10,675 bases of DNA from an uncultured Bdellovibrio sp. (GCF_946478835.1 NZ_CAMLDV010000122.1:1-10675); one strand, 5' to 3'; counted from the first letter of the stretch, positions 1 through 7,313 are shown. The notes: a model not told the origin generated them from the letters alone. Program-made: numbers and translations.

Positions 1-16
1 GCATACGGGCCTCCTT
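1..16 (-). CDS. Start of a leftward gene cut by the window edge
   Basis: On the minus strand a full SD, AAGGAGG (positions 16-10), lies 5 nt before an ATG at 4-2. This is an excellent translation start for a gene that continues left of the window. Only one codon and one base are visible, so nothing can be said about the product. It would be divergent from the basic-protein gene at 185, leaving about 170 bp between the two for promoters. The SD and ATG are seen directly; the gene itself is inferred. Confidence 0.5.
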
Positions 17-139
17 AAACTTACAACAGCCCTATCCAACTCCCGAATGACCCGACTCGCAATAAGTCTTATGACATCGATTTAATATGCCTAACGACAG
101 ATGACGTTTATGAAATGATGTTATTTGTCTTTTCGCGCC

Positions 140-145
140 TATAAT
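140..145 (+). promoter_or_regulatory. -10 element for the basic-protein gene
   Basis: A perfect TATAAT lies 39 bp upstream of the ATG at 185, giving a likely leader of about 33 nt. The best-placed -35 (around 117-123) is weak, so this may be a sigma-70 promoter that depends on its -10 or on an activator. The rest of 17-139 shows no gene or strong motif. Confidence 0.5.
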
Positions 146-184
146 AAAAATACATAAGACCAAAAAAATTTAAAGGAGTCCTTC

Positions 185-502
185 ATGAAACAAAAAGCAC
201 ACGCAAGAAAAGCCACTGGCGCGAAGAAAACAAGAACTACGACTTTAAAAGCAAAGGCCAAAGCAAAAGCCAGCCCTAAAAAACAAGCCATGTCTAAACT
301 TGCTACAAAAGCCAAACCGGCTCCTCGCAGTAGAGCGAAAGTGGAATCCACTTTGGAAACGCCTCGTGAGCCTTCACGTGAATTGGAAAGCCTGACGGAA
401 CAACCTAAAATGAAAATTTCTAGAAAAAACAGCGGCACATTCCGCGAGAATCAAAGAAGCCAATCGCAACCGAATTCGGTGACCCCTGCGGGCCGTAGAT
501 AA
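185..502 (+). CDS. Small lysine/alanine-rich basic protein, histone H1-like
   Basis: A 105-residue protein with a strong SD (AAAGGAG at 172-178, 6 nt before the ATG). Residues 1-52 have no acidic residue and consist largely of Lys, Ala, Arg and Thr, with a KAKAKAKA run at 22-29. An SPKK motif at 30-33 is the type that binds the DNA minor groove in eukaryotic H1 tails. Residues 53-105 are Ser, Pro, Glu, Arg and Gln rich. I see no hydrophobic core, signal peptide or membrane segment, so it is probably disordered. Low-complexity basic tails of this kind occur in bacterial H1-like proteins (Hc1, AlgP, BpH1), which bind and compact DNA; binding DNA or RNA here is inferred from composition alone. 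A ribosome-associated or other polyanion-binding role is equally possible. It stands alone, converging on hutU. Confidence 0.75.
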   Translation: MKQKAHARKATGAKKTRTTTLKAKAKAKASPKKQAMSKLATKAKPAPRSRAKVESTLETPREPSRELESLTEQPKMKISRKNSGTFRENQRSQSQPNSVTPAGRR

Positions 503-513
503 TTCATTGCTTT

Positions 514-558
514 AGCCTGAGCGCTGCACGCGCCCAGGCTCCGTTCGGCATTCGCCGA
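514..558. repeat. GC-rich palindromic element, copy A (after hutU)
   Basis: This 45-bp element fills most of the gap between the convergent basic-protein and hutU stops. It holds two hairpins. The first pairs 514-524 with 530-540 (11 positions, one mismatch, 5-nt loop). The second pairs TCGGC (545-549) with GCCGA (554-558) around a 4-nt loop. It ends on the base next to the hutU stop codon. It shares ACGCGCCCAGGC with copy B at 2314. No T-run follows on either strand, so a classical intrinsic terminator is unlikely; a REP-like role in mRNA 3' end protection is inferred. Confidence 0.7.
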
Positions 559-2214
559 TTAAATCCAAAGACTTTTTACACCGCGCTCAATAGCCACTTC
601 TTTTGCGAGTTCATAACCCGCATCCAAATGTCTGAAGACGCCCATTGCTGGATCGGCCGTTAAAACGCGCTCTAAACGACGAGCCGCTTTTTCAGTGCCG
701 TCAGCAACAATCACTTGTCCTGCGTGCTGACTGTAACCCATTCCCACACCACCACCGTGATGCAAGCTCACCCACGTAGCTCCGCATGCGGTATTTACAA
801 GGGCATTCAAAAGAGCCCAGTCGCTCACTGCATCTGAACCATCTTTCATCGCCTCTGTCTCACGATTTGGCGAAGCCACAGAACCGCAATCCAAATGGTC
901 ACGACCAATAACGATCGGAGCTTTTACTTTTCCTTCAGCCACAAGTTGATTGAACATCAAACCCGCTTTCGCGCGCTCGCCGTACTCAAGCCAGCAGATA
1001 CGCGCTGGAAGACCTTGGAACGCAATGCGCTCTTCAGCCATATCCAACCAGCGAAGAAGATCTTTTTTGTGAGGGAAAAGCTTTCTCATCGCATCGTCAG
1101 TCACTTTGATATCGTTTGGATCACCAGACAAAGCCACCCAACGGAAAGGACCGCTCCCTTTGCAGAACAAAGGACGGATGAACGCCGGAACAAATCCTGG
1201 GTAATCGAAAGCATTCTCAACACCCGCTTCATACGCGCGTGCACGAAGGTTGTTACCGTAATCGAAAGTCACAGCGCCACGGTCTTTCATGATAAGCATA
1301 CCACGAACGTGTTTTGCCATCGCATCGTAAGCCGCTTTCAAATAAGCTTTTTGATCGCGTTCACGGAATTCTTTAGCTGTCTCTACGGTATAGCCTTCAG
1401 GGATGTAACCCACCAAAGGATCATGCGCGGACGTTTGATCCGTCAAAAGATCCGGAGTAAATCCTTTTTCGATCAACTGATGAATCACTGTGGCCATATT
1501 GCCAAGAAGAGCGATGGACTTTGCTTCACCTGCTGCCGTGTATTTTTTGACACGTGCAATGGCATCATCAAGATCTGTCGCCACTTCATCCACGTATTTT
1601 GTTTCAAGACGTTTTTGAATACGGGTTGGATCAATCTCAACCGCAAGAACACAAGCTCCTGCAAACACACCAGCAAGAGGTTGCGCTCCGCCCATTCCGC
1701 CTAGGCCCGCTGTCAAAATCACACGGCCTTTAAGGCTTCCGCCAAAATGTTGGCGACCGGCTTCAACAAATGATTCGTAAGTTCCCTGAATGATACCTTG
1801 AGTTCCGATGTAAATCCAAGAACCGGCAGTCATTTGGCCGTACATCATCAAACCTTTTTTATCGAGTTCGTTGAAGACTTCCCAAGTGGCCCATTTAGGA
1901 ACAAGGTTTGAATTTGCCAAAAGAACGCGAGGAGCATCTTCATGAGTTTTCAAAATACCAATTGGTTTTCCAGATTGAACAAGAAGAGTTTCGTCGTTTT
2001 CTAGATTTTTAAGAGCTTCCAAAATTTTATCGAAAGACTCCCAGTTACGAGCGGCTTTTCCGATACCACCGTAAACCACCAAATCTTCAGGGCGCTCAGC
2101 CACTTGAGGATCTAAGTTGTTTTGAATCATTCTGTAAGCGGCCTCTTGAAGCCACCCCTTACAAACCATTTTATTTCCCGTAGGAGCTCTTACGACTCTT
2201 GGTTGTGATGTCAT
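559..2214 (-). CDS. hutU: Urocanate hydratase (urocanase)
   Basis: A 551-residue cytosolic enzyme that adds water to urocanate to give 4-imidazolone-5-propionate, step two of histidine degradation, using tightly bound NAD+ as an electrophile. Length matches the family (about 555). The glycine-rich NAD-binding segment GLGGMGGAQ is at 170-178. The urocanase signature [10 protein letters not shown] is at 399-408, with the conserved active-site Cys at 407. [16 protein letters not shown] at 439-454 and the [11 protein letters not shown] block near 485-495 are also intact. The ATG at 2214 has SD GAGGGA 7 nt upstream. hutH lies 138 bp upstream on the same strand, so the two probably form a hutHU unit; hutI, hutG and hutC are not in the window. 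No frameshift or missing motif is seen. Confidence 0.98.
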   Translation of the reverse strand: MTSQPRVVRAPTGNKMVCKGWLQEAAYRMIQNNLDPQVAERPEDLVVYGGIGKAARNWESFDKILEALKNLENDETLLVQSGKPIGILKTHEDAPRVLLANSNLVPKWATWEVFNELDKKGLMMYGQMTAGSWIYIGTQGIIQGTYESFVEAGRQHFGGSLKGRVILTAGLGGMGGAQPLAGVFAGACVLAVEIDPTRIQKRLETKYVDEVATDLDDAIARVKKYTAAGEAKSIALLGNMATVIHQLIEKGFTPDLLTDQTSAHDPLVGYIPEGYTVETAKEFRERDQKAYLKAAYDAMAKHVRGMLIMKDRGAVTFDYGNNLRARAYEAGVENAFDYPGFVPAFIRPLFCKGSGPFRWVALSGDPNDIKVTDDAMRKLFPHKKDLLRWLDMAEERIAFQGLPARICWLEYGERAKAGLMFNQLVAEGKVKAPIVIGRDHLDCGSVASPNRETEAMKDGSDAVSDWALLNALVNTACGATWVSLHHGGGVGMGYSQHAGQVIVADGTEKAARRLERVLTADPAMGVFRHLDAGYELAKEVAIERGVKSLWI

Positions 2215-2221
2215 ATTTAAT

Positions 2222-2247
2222 TCCCTCTTTGGAGGTACGCCGTACCT
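2222..2247 (-). promoter_or_regulatory. hutU leader palindrome and SD
   Basis: An inverted repeat, AGGTAC with GTACCT around a 3-base centre (2233-2247), sits 18 bp before the hutU ATG. On the mRNA, the bases following it (CCUCC) can also pair with the SD GAGG through a short CCUC-CAAA-GAGG hairpin. The two pairings share bases and exclude each other. It could therefore be an operator (a dyad of this size suits a dimeric repressor) or a simple translational switch. Both roles are inferred from base complementarity only. The rest of the 138-bp hutH-hutU gap is AT-rich, with no clear -35/-10 pair. Confidence 0.35.
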
Positions 2248-2308
2248 TTTTGAATTGCACCGCGTAGCTATAAATTAATTATTACTTTATATTATTTTAC
2301 TCTGCTTC

Positions 2309-2351
2309 AGCCTACGCGCCCAGGCGCTCCGGCACTTCGGGCTCGCGCCCG
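2309..2351. repeat. GC-rich palindromic element, copy B (after hutH)
   Basis: This 43-bp element is placed one base from the hutH stop codon, between hutH and hutU. It starts AGCCT like the other copies, shares ACGCGCCCAGGC with copy A, and shares CGCTCCGGCACT with copy C inside fmt. Its 3' part forms CGGGC (2338-2342) paired with GCCCG (2347-2351) around a 4-nt loop. A run of AT-rich DNA immediately to its left makes the GC-rich boundary obvious. It may protect the hutH 3' end or set different hutH and hutU levels; that is inference. Confidence 0.75.
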
Positions 2352-2352
2352 T

Positions 2353-3888
2353 TTACCACTCAAGGTCTCCGACAGTTTTTTGTACAACGGCTTGAAGTTC
2401 ACCAGAAACCATCATCGCTTTGATCGCTTCAACGTCTTTTGAAAAAACACGGTCTTCGCTGGCGAATGGCACTGTTTTACGGATATGATCGTAAACGGCT
2501 TTCACCGCAGCTGAAGGTTTTAATGGAGAAAGCAAGTCCAAAGCCTGGCAGGCTGATAGCATTTCCATAGCCACCACGTTTTCAGCGTTACGCAAAATCT
2601 GAGCAAATTTGCGAGCCGCAATCGTCCCCATAGAAACGTGGTCTTCTTTTTCAGCCGATGTCGGAATAGAGTCCACACTCGCAGGATGAGCTAGAACTTT
2701 ATTCTCACTCACCAAAGAAGCCGCCGCTACTTGCACAATCATATGACCTGAGTTCAAACCACCGTTCGGAGTTAAGAACGCTGGAAGCTCACTCATCTGT
2801 GTTGAGATCATTTTTGAAATACGGCAGTCACTAATACTTGCTTGAGAAGAAATCGCAATCCCCGCAAAATCCATCGCATGAGCGACTGGCATTCCGTGGA
2901 AGTTACCGCAAGAAAGAACTTTATTCGCATCCGCAAAAACCAACGGATTGTCTGTTGAAGAGTTTGCTTCCGTTTCAAGAACTTTCGTCACGTATCTCAA
3001 AGCATCTTTCGCCGCCCCGTGAACCGCAGGCATGCAACGAAGTGAATAAGCGTCTTGCACGCGTGGATCGTTCACCGCGTGGCTTTCAGAGATTTCACTT
3101 TTCTCTCCCATGAGCTTCATCAAGTTGCGCGCAGTTTTTGCTTCGCCTGGATGAGGACGAGTTGCAGAGATCAAAGGATCAAAAGCTTTGCGAGTGCCGC
3201 GAAGACCTTCAAGTGACATCGCTCCTGCAAGATCCGCCATCCAAAGAAGACGTCTTGCTTCCCACACGGACAACAAACCGATGGAGGTCATCACTTGGCA
3301 GCCGTTGATCATTGAAAGACCTTCTTTTGCTTTCAGCTCAAGAGGTTTGATGTTTTTTTCTTTCAGAAGTGTTTGCACAGGAACGATTTTGCCATCAGCT
3401 CCCCATGCATCGCCCTCACCGATAATCGTTAAAGCCAGGTGTGAAAGCGGAGCCAAGTCACCACTCGCTCCCACCGAACCTTGAGAAGGAACGACCGGAA
3501 TGATGTCGTTATTAAGGAACTCAAGAATTTTTTCGACAACCAACGGGCGAATACCGCTATGGCCTTTTGCCAAAGCATTGGCACGAAGAACCATCATCGC
3601 GCGTGTTTCTTTTTTCGTGAATGGAGTTCCGACACCCATGCTGTGAGAGCGGATTAAGTTTCTTTGCAGTTGTTCAATTTCAGAATCGGAAATACGAACA
3701 GAAGAAAAAGCACCAAAGCCCGTGTTCACGCCGTACATCACTTCGCCGCTAGAAATGCGGCCTTCAATGTAGTCGCGAGATTTTTGCATCTGCGCTTTTC
3801 CTGCCGCAGAAAGCTCCGCTTTCAGTTGAGGATTGTGAGCAATTTCAAAAAGGCTTTCGAGCGTGATATTTTCGCCAGTAATCTGCAT
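2353..3888 (-). CDS. hutH: Histidine ammonia-lyase (histidase)
   Basis: A 511-residue cytosolic enzyme that removes ammonia from L-histidine to give urocanate, the entry step of histidine use. The length is typical (about 510). The self-cyclising Ala141-Ser142-Gly143 triad that forms the MIO electrophile is present in GSVGASGDLAPLSH (137-150). The YGVNTGFG block (52-59) supplies the catalytic Tyr. The downstream blocks STDNPL, PNGGLNSGH and a Glu-rich SAEKEDHVSMG are intact. Tyr ammonia-lyase and Phe ammonia-lyase share the fold, but the adjacent urocanase strongly supports histidase. The ATG at 3888 has SD AGGAG 11 nt upstream, inside a hairpin loop (see 3893-3914). It is first in the leftward hut pair and divergent from the FKBP gene. 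Confidence 0.98.
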   Translation of the reverse strand: MQITGENITLESLFEIAHNPQLKAELSAAGKAQMQKSRDYIEGRISSGEVMYGVNTGFGAFSSVRISDSEIEQLQRNLIRSHSMGVGTPFTKKETRAMMVLRANALAKGHSGIRPLVVEKILEFLNNDIIPVVPSQGSVGASGDLAPLSHLALTIIGEGDAWGADGKIVPVQTLLKEKNIKPLELKAKEGLSMINGCQVMTSIGLLSVWEARRLLWMADLAGAMSLEGLRGTRKAFDPLISATRPHPGEAKTARNLMKLMGEKSEISESHAVNDPRVQDAYSLRCMPAVHGAAKDALRYVTKVLETEANSSTDNPLVFADANKVLSCGNFHGMPVAHAMDFAGIAISSQASISDCRISKMISTQMSELPAFLTPNGGLNSGHMIVQVAAASLVSENKVLAHPASVDSIPTSAEKEDHVSMGTIAARKFAQILRNAENVVAMEMLSACQALDLLSPLKPSAAVKAVYDHIRKTVPFASEDRVFSKDVEAIKAMMVSGELQAVVQKTVGDLEW

Positions 3889-3892
3889 AGTT

Positions 3893-3914
3893 CGGGCTTC
3901 TCCTGAAAAGCCCG
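3893..3914 (-). promoter_or_regulatory. hutH leader hairpin carrying the SD in its loop
   Basis: A perfect 7-bp stem (CGGGCTT with AAGCCCG) encloses an 8-nt loop that reads TTCAGGAG on the hutH strand, so the SD AGGAG is presented in the loop. The 3' arm fills most of the unusually long 11-nt SD-to-ATG spacing. The stem is seen directly. A regulatory role, such as control of ribosome access or an operator dyad, is inferred. Confidence 0.4.
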
Positions 3915-4032
3915 CATCCTAGCGCATGGACTCTATTTTAGGTACTTTCAAGCCTCTTTTTGCTCCGCATTATCGCACCTTATTTGGAGGTTTCTCTCCC
4001 CTTGCTCCTTAGAAAAATGTAAATCTGACTTT

Positions 4033-4368
4033 ATGAATGAGATTAAAATCACGGACACGTTAGAAGGTACTGGCAAGGCGGCGGAAAAAGGCGCGCTTTG
4101 CTTTTGCCATTACGAAGGGTTTCTGGAAGACGGAACAAAGTTTGATTCCTCTTACGATCATGGCCGACAATTTGAATTCGTTGTGGGTTCAAAGAAAGTG
4201 ATTCAAGGTTGGAGCCAGGGAATCCTCGGAATGAAAGAGGGCGGAAAACGCACGATCTTCGTTCCCTCTCATCTTGCCTATGGTGAAAGACAGATTGGGA
4301 AATTTATTAAACCGCATTCGAATCTGATTTTTCACGTCGAACTTTTTGAAGTGCGACCGCGAGAGTAA
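4033..4368 (+). CDS. FKBP-type peptidyl-prolyl cis-trans isomerase
   Basis: A 111-residue single-domain FKBP, close in size to human FKBP12, that would catalyse cis-trans turning of X-Pro bonds in protein folding. Pocket residues line up with FKBP12: Tyr27, Phe37-Asp38 (KFDSS), Phe47, Val-Ile-Gln-Gly-Trp at 56-60, Tyr83 (LAYGER) and Phe100. There is no signal peptide or lipobox, so it should be cytosolic. No in-frame ATG, GTG or TTG lies nearby upstream, so the start at 4033 is firm. No SD is visible in the 40 bp before the ATG, unlike most other genes here, so a leaderless or SD-independent start is possible. It stands alone, divergent from hutH (144 bp between starts, no clear promoter pair seen) and ends at a strong terminator. 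Confidence 0.95.
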   Translation: MNEIKITDTLEGTGKAAEKGALCFCHYEGFLEDGTKFDSSYDHGRQFEFVVGSKKVIQGWSQGILGMKEGGKRTIFVPSHLAYGERQIGKFIKPHSNLIFHVELFEVRPRE

Positions 4369-4374
4369 ATTTCC

Positions 4375-4407
4375 AAAAAAAAGAGGAGCTGATTCAGCTC
4401 CTCTTTT
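4375..4407. terminator. Bidirectional intrinsic terminator
   Basis: A perfect 13-bp inverted repeat (4379-4391 with 4395-4407, 3-nt loop) has a GAGGAGCTG core. It is flanked by eight A on the left and TTTTAATTTT on the right, giving a U-tract in both directions; the leftward one is stronger (eight T). It lies 6 bp after the FKBP stop and 22 bp beyond the stop of the convergent outer-membrane gene, serving both. Confidence 0.93.
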
Positions 4408-4429
4408 AATTTTAAATTCTGTGTTTTAA

Positions 4430-4957
4430 TTAGAATTCAAGAGGCAATGAAACGGAAAGAACGTAAGAGTCGTTCTTAGTATCACCAGGAATCGTAACAC
4501 CTTCAAGTTCAGTGAATTTTTCATTCACATACTCAAGATTCAAAGAAATAAATGGAAGACCTGTGAAGCCGACACCCACTTTATAACTTGTACCTTTTGC
4601 TTTTCCTGAGTTTTCGAATTTCATTTCATCCAAAAATCCGTAGCCAACCCAAGCTCTCAACAAAATAGGAAAATCCATTCCGACAACACCGTAAAGTGTG
4701 CTTCTTTTGCCATCTTCATTTGGCAAACTGTCAGGTTTTGAAGTTCCGCTTACACCCAATGTGTAATCCAAACCACCCCAGAAAAAAATCGGGGCCGCAT
4801 AAGCCAAACGAAGGCCTACCTGTGAACCGTCAAACTTACCGTCTGGATTTTTCGTTTTTCCCATCTCATAACCAAGATATGGTTCAATAAGAATTCCGGC
4901 GTGGGATACGCTCGTAAAGCCTAGTGCCAAAGCAAAAACCAACAAGAGCTTTTTCAT
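4430..4957 (-). CDS. Small outer-membrane beta-barrel protein
   Basis: A 175-residue precursor with a clear Sec signal peptide at 1-20 (MKK, a hydrophobic core, then SHA before Gly21). The mature part alternates hydrophobic and polar residues in short stretches joined by polar turns, for example GSQVGLRLAYAAP, WGGLDYTLGVSG, TSYKVGVGFTG and SYVLSVSLPLEF. The final residue is Phe, the usual signal for insertion by the BAM complex. Size and pattern suit an eight-strand barrel of the OmpX/OmpW/OprF-N size class. I do not recognise a specific family or ligand. SD candidates (AAGGAG and AAGGA) lie 5-10 nt before the ATG. It is monocistronic, with its own likely promoter at 5007-5035 and the shared terminator at 4375. 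Confidence 0.85.
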   Translation of the reverse strand: MKKLLLVFALALGFTSVSHAGILIEPYLGYEMGKTKNPDGKFDGSQVGLRLAYAAPIFFWGGLDYTLGVSGTSKPDSLPNEDGKRSTLYGVVGMDFPILLRAWVGYGFLDEMKFENSGKAKGTSYKVGVGFTGLPFISLNLEYVNEKFTELEGVTIPGDTKNDSYVLSVSLPLEF

Positions 4958-5006
4958 AGAAGTCCTTCTCCTTTTGTAATCCTAAAATCAATATGGATCC
5001 TTTAAA

Positions 5007-5035
5007 ATTTTGAAGGGACTCCTGTGCATGGTCAA
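5007..5035 (-). promoter_or_regulatory. Possible promoter of the outer-membrane gene
   Basis: On the minus strand, TTGACC (5035-5030) and CAAAAT (5012-5007) are separated by 17 bp. Transcription would start near 5000, giving a leader of about 43 nt. The match is 5/6 at -35 and 4/6 at -10. It overlaps the possible upstream start region of the Nudix gene, which adds weight to the downstream Nudix start. Confidence 0.4.
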
Positions 5036-5121
5036 CGCCGAGACTCTTTCTGGAACACTATTTTCTCAAAAAGGTCCAGGTTTCCCGTACCTAAGTTTAC
5101 TATTGTCTCTAGTCGCTCCAC

Positions 5122-5126
5122 GGAGG
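5122..5126 (+). promoter_or_regulatory. SD that fixes the Nudix start
   Basis: GGAGG lies 6 nt before the ATG at 5133. The frame stays open upstream to a TTG at 5010 and an ATG at 5028, but the ribosome site and the Nudix fold both favour 5133. Confidence 0.75.
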
Positions 5127-5132
5127 TTTTTT

Positions 5133-5654
5133 ATGTTGCGTACATTTAAAGACGACCGAGAGTTCTATTCCTCACTCCCACGCAAGCGCATTGGCGCCGG
5201 AGCTTTGCTTTTTTATAAACACGAATTGTTGATTGTCCAACCGACTTACAATCCCGGATGGATTTTACCGGGAGGCACTGTCGAAGGAGAAGAATCTCCC
5301 ATGGAAGGATTGTTGCGAGAGGTGAAAGAAGAACTTCAGTTGGACATCGAACCAACACTTCTTCTTTCCGTCGACTACATTCCGAATCTGGATGTCAAAG
5401 GGGAATACATTCAATTTCTTTTTGCCGCCAAAGATCTGACAGAATCCCAAGTTCAAAAAATCAAACTGCAAGACTATGAGCTGCGTGATTATAAATTTCT
5501 TCCGGTGAATGAAGCTTTGGAACTTTTGACTCCGCCAGTAAGTCGCCGCGTAGAGAACACTTTGCGTGCTCACGAAAAATATCAAGGCGCTATTTATTTA
5601 GAAAATGGCCGACCTTATTTTGAAAAAGAAAAACATATCACCATTTCTATTTAA
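5133..5654 (+). CDS. Nudix hydrolase
   Basis: From the ATG at 5133 this is a 173-residue protein. The Nudix box spans residues 48-70 (G, five residues, E, seven residues, then REVKEELQL), so the metal-binding Glu residues are intact. The usual Gly near the box end is Gln69. The box follows a beta strand and the PGWILPGG lead-in, as expected. Family members cleave nucleoside diphosphates linked to another group; the substrate cannot be read from the sequence. The C-terminal part (from about 150) is polar, with no extra domain recognised. An in-frame extension to 5028 would add 35 residues not expected for the fold, so I reject it. No promoter is clear. Its last 8 bp overlap the 3' end of the convergent Rieske gene, with no terminator between. 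Confidence 0.9.
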   Translation: MLRTFKDDREFYSSLPRKRIGAGALLFYKHELLIVQPTYNPGWILPGGTVEGEESPMEGLLREVKEELQLDIEPTLLLSVDYIPNLDVKGEYIQFLFAAKDLTESQVQKIKLQDYELRDYKFLPVNEALELLTPPVSRRVENTLRAHEKYQGAIYLENGRPYFEKEKHITISI

Positions 5655-7233
5655 CTCCGACGCTACCCTCTTTTTTGTTTTTTCTTTCTACAGCGTCATC
5701 GGAAGCCCTGTCTTCAGGCGACATGTTGTTAAGTGCAGGCCCATTAAGAACTTCACCGTATTTATTAAAACGTGATCCATGCACAGGACAATCCCACGTG
5801 CCTTCTGCTTCGTTCCAGTGCACAACGCCTCCCATGTGCGGGCACTTGGCCGACAAGCGATGAAACATTCCATCTTCACTGCGGTAGACGGCAATCTTGG
5901 ACAAACCTTCCGAAATCACACATCCTTGCCCCGGAATCAGCTCTTCTAAATCTTTGTTATCACCTTTTGAAATCCAATCGCGGTACTGAATACCCGTCTG
6001 AATATTTTCTTTGATAAAACGAGAAACCCCTTTCCAGTTGAAGCGACTGGGATTGTAGAGACCAGCCCACGGATGGGAACCTACCGTAATCAAATCTGAA
6101 AGAATCATCGAAGAAATAGCTCCGTGAGTGATGCCATGACCCGAGTCACCGGCGGCAATGTAAACGTTGTCGAAGTCGCCGGGATTTCTGCCAATATAAG
6201 CGAGCCCGTCCATGGGCTCAATGATCTGCCCCGACCAGGAAGCGACAACCTCCCCTTCAACTTGAAGGCGTCGCTCGGCCCAATCTCGCAGCCTAGAAAA
6301 TCTATTATCTGAAGTTCCGCCTTGACCGACACGATGGTCTTCACCACCGACAATCAAAACATCATAATCCTCTTTGGAATTCGTATGAAAACGCAGATAG
6401 TGATAAGGCAATTCCGTATCCCAAAAAAGACAAGGCGCTTTCATTCCGCGTGGCACTTTTAATGCGACCACATAAGTCCGATAGGCCGCTTCCTTGAAAT
6501 GCACTTTCATCCAATCGTTGATAGGAACATTCGTGGTCACAACAATGTGCTTGCAAGAAATACGGTGCCCCGAAGAGGTCTCAACGTAAGTGTCCTCACC
6601 GCCTTGAAATTTTTCTGCGTGAGTCAGGGGATAAATCTGCGCACCTCGCGCCAGAATATTTTCACAAACACCGCGCACAAACTTCAGCGGGTCTATTTGT
6701 GCCTGCCGAGGAAATTTGAGACAAGCCCCCGCATCGAAAAATTGTTCTTCCGCTTCTTCGACAAGATGAGCGTCGAAAAAACCGGCATCGTGGGCCGCCG
6801 CCATTTCCATTTCCAAAAAACGCCGGTCGTCGCCTTCACCTAAAAAAAGATATCCCGGGACTCTTTGAAAATCGCATTGAATGTCTTCTTCTTTTACCAG
6901 GTGTTCAATCAAATCGATGGCCGCCGTATGACTGTTATGAGCAAGCCTTGCCCCTTCACGTCCATGCCATTTTCGAATATTCACGTAACCGTCATCGAGG
7001 GCATTTGATAAATGGGCCGTTGAGTGGGCCGTTTCGTTAAAGCCTAAAAGATCTTTTTCAAGAATGACAACGTCGAGGCCTTTACGCATCAAACGATAGG
7101 CCGTCAGAAGTCCAGCAATACCCGCGCCCACGATGCATACATCCGTCTTTAACGATGTATCCAAACTTTTTAATGCGGGAAAAGCGGTGTGCTCTTGCCA
7201 CAGGGATTGAGTATGTTGCTGGGCATGCGCCAT
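5647..7233 (-). CDS. FAD-dependent oxidoreductase with C-terminal Rieske domain (YhfW-like)
   Basis: A 528-residue fusion. The N-terminal part is a DadA/DAO-type FAD oxidoreductase with the dinucleotide motif GAGIAG at 36-41 and an acidic residue after the second strand (Glu59). The C-terminal part is a Rieske [2Fe-2S] domain with both ligand pairs intact, Cys464-Pro-His466 and Cys482-Pro-Val-His485. This architecture matches the Bacillus YhfW group, whose substrate is unknown. It presumably passes electrons between substrate-reduced FAD and the iron-sulfur cluster. No signal peptide or Tat motif is visible, so it should be cytosolic. The start ATG has a near-perfect SD, AGGAGG, 5 nt upstream. 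It follows rpe after 80 bp on the same strand; no promoter or terminator is clear in that gap, so read-through is possible. Its tail is a short charged extension overlapping the Nudix gene. Confidence 0.92.
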   Translation of the reverse strand: MAHAQQHTQSLWQEHTAFPALKSLDTSLKTDVCIVGAGIAGLLTAYRLMRKGLDVVILEKDLLGFNETAHSTAHLSNALDDGYVNIRKWHGREGARLAHNSHTAAIDLIEHLVKEEDIQCDFQRVPGYLFLGEGDDRRFLEMEMAAAHDAGFFDAHLVEEAEEQFFDAGACLKFPRQAQIDPLKFVRGVCENILARGAQIYPLTHAEKFQGGEDTYVETSSGHRISCKHIVVTTNVPINDWMKVHFKEAAYRTYVVALKVPRGMKAPCLFWDTELPYHYLRFHTNSKEDYDVLIVGGEDHRVGQGGTSDNRFSRLRDWAERRLQVEGEVVASWSGQIIEPMDGLAYIGRNPGDFDNVYIAAGDSGHGITHGAISSMILSDLITVGSHPWAGLYNPSRFNWKGVSRFIKENIQTGIQYRDWISKGDNKDLEELIPGQGCVISEGLSKIAVYRSEDGMFHRLSAKCPHMGGVVHWNEAEGTWDCPVHGSRFNKYGEVLNGPALNNMSPEDRASDDAVERKNKKEGSVGVK

Positions 7234-7313
7234 AAACTCCTCCTAGAAATAGATCCTTTAATTAGAAGGAAACTTTCTCAAGAGGATTTCGCGAGTGTGA
7301 GTATTTACAAACT

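Noticed and set aside
139..438. Hydrophobic leftward open frame opposite the basic-protein gene
   Set aside because: It is the complement of Lys/Ala codons (giving Phe/Leu/Cys/Ala); it has no SD, while the rightward gene has a strong one.
514..558. Intrinsic terminator for hutU or the basic-protein gene
   Set aside because: The hairpins are strong but no T-run follows on either strand; it is better described as a repeat element.
895..1704. 269-residue rightward open frame opposite hutU
   Set aside because: It is antisense to a fully conserved urocanase and reads as an unstructured, Arg/His/Phe-rich shadow of it.
4017..4022. ATG-TAA start-stop upstream of the FKBP gene as a regulatory mini-ORF
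   Set aside because: It has no SD at a usable distance and is expected by chance in AT-rich DNA.
2242..5092. GTACCT recurring near hutU, hutH and the Nudix gene as a shared operator
   Set aside because: Only the hutU copy is part of a dyad; a 6-mer seen three times in 10 kb is not significant.
5010..5132. Longer Nudix protein starting at TTG 5010 or ATG 5028
   Set aside because: The added residues do not look like part of a Nudix fold, the region overlaps a likely promoter for the divergent gene, and a better SD (GGAGG, 6 nt) precedes ATG 5133.
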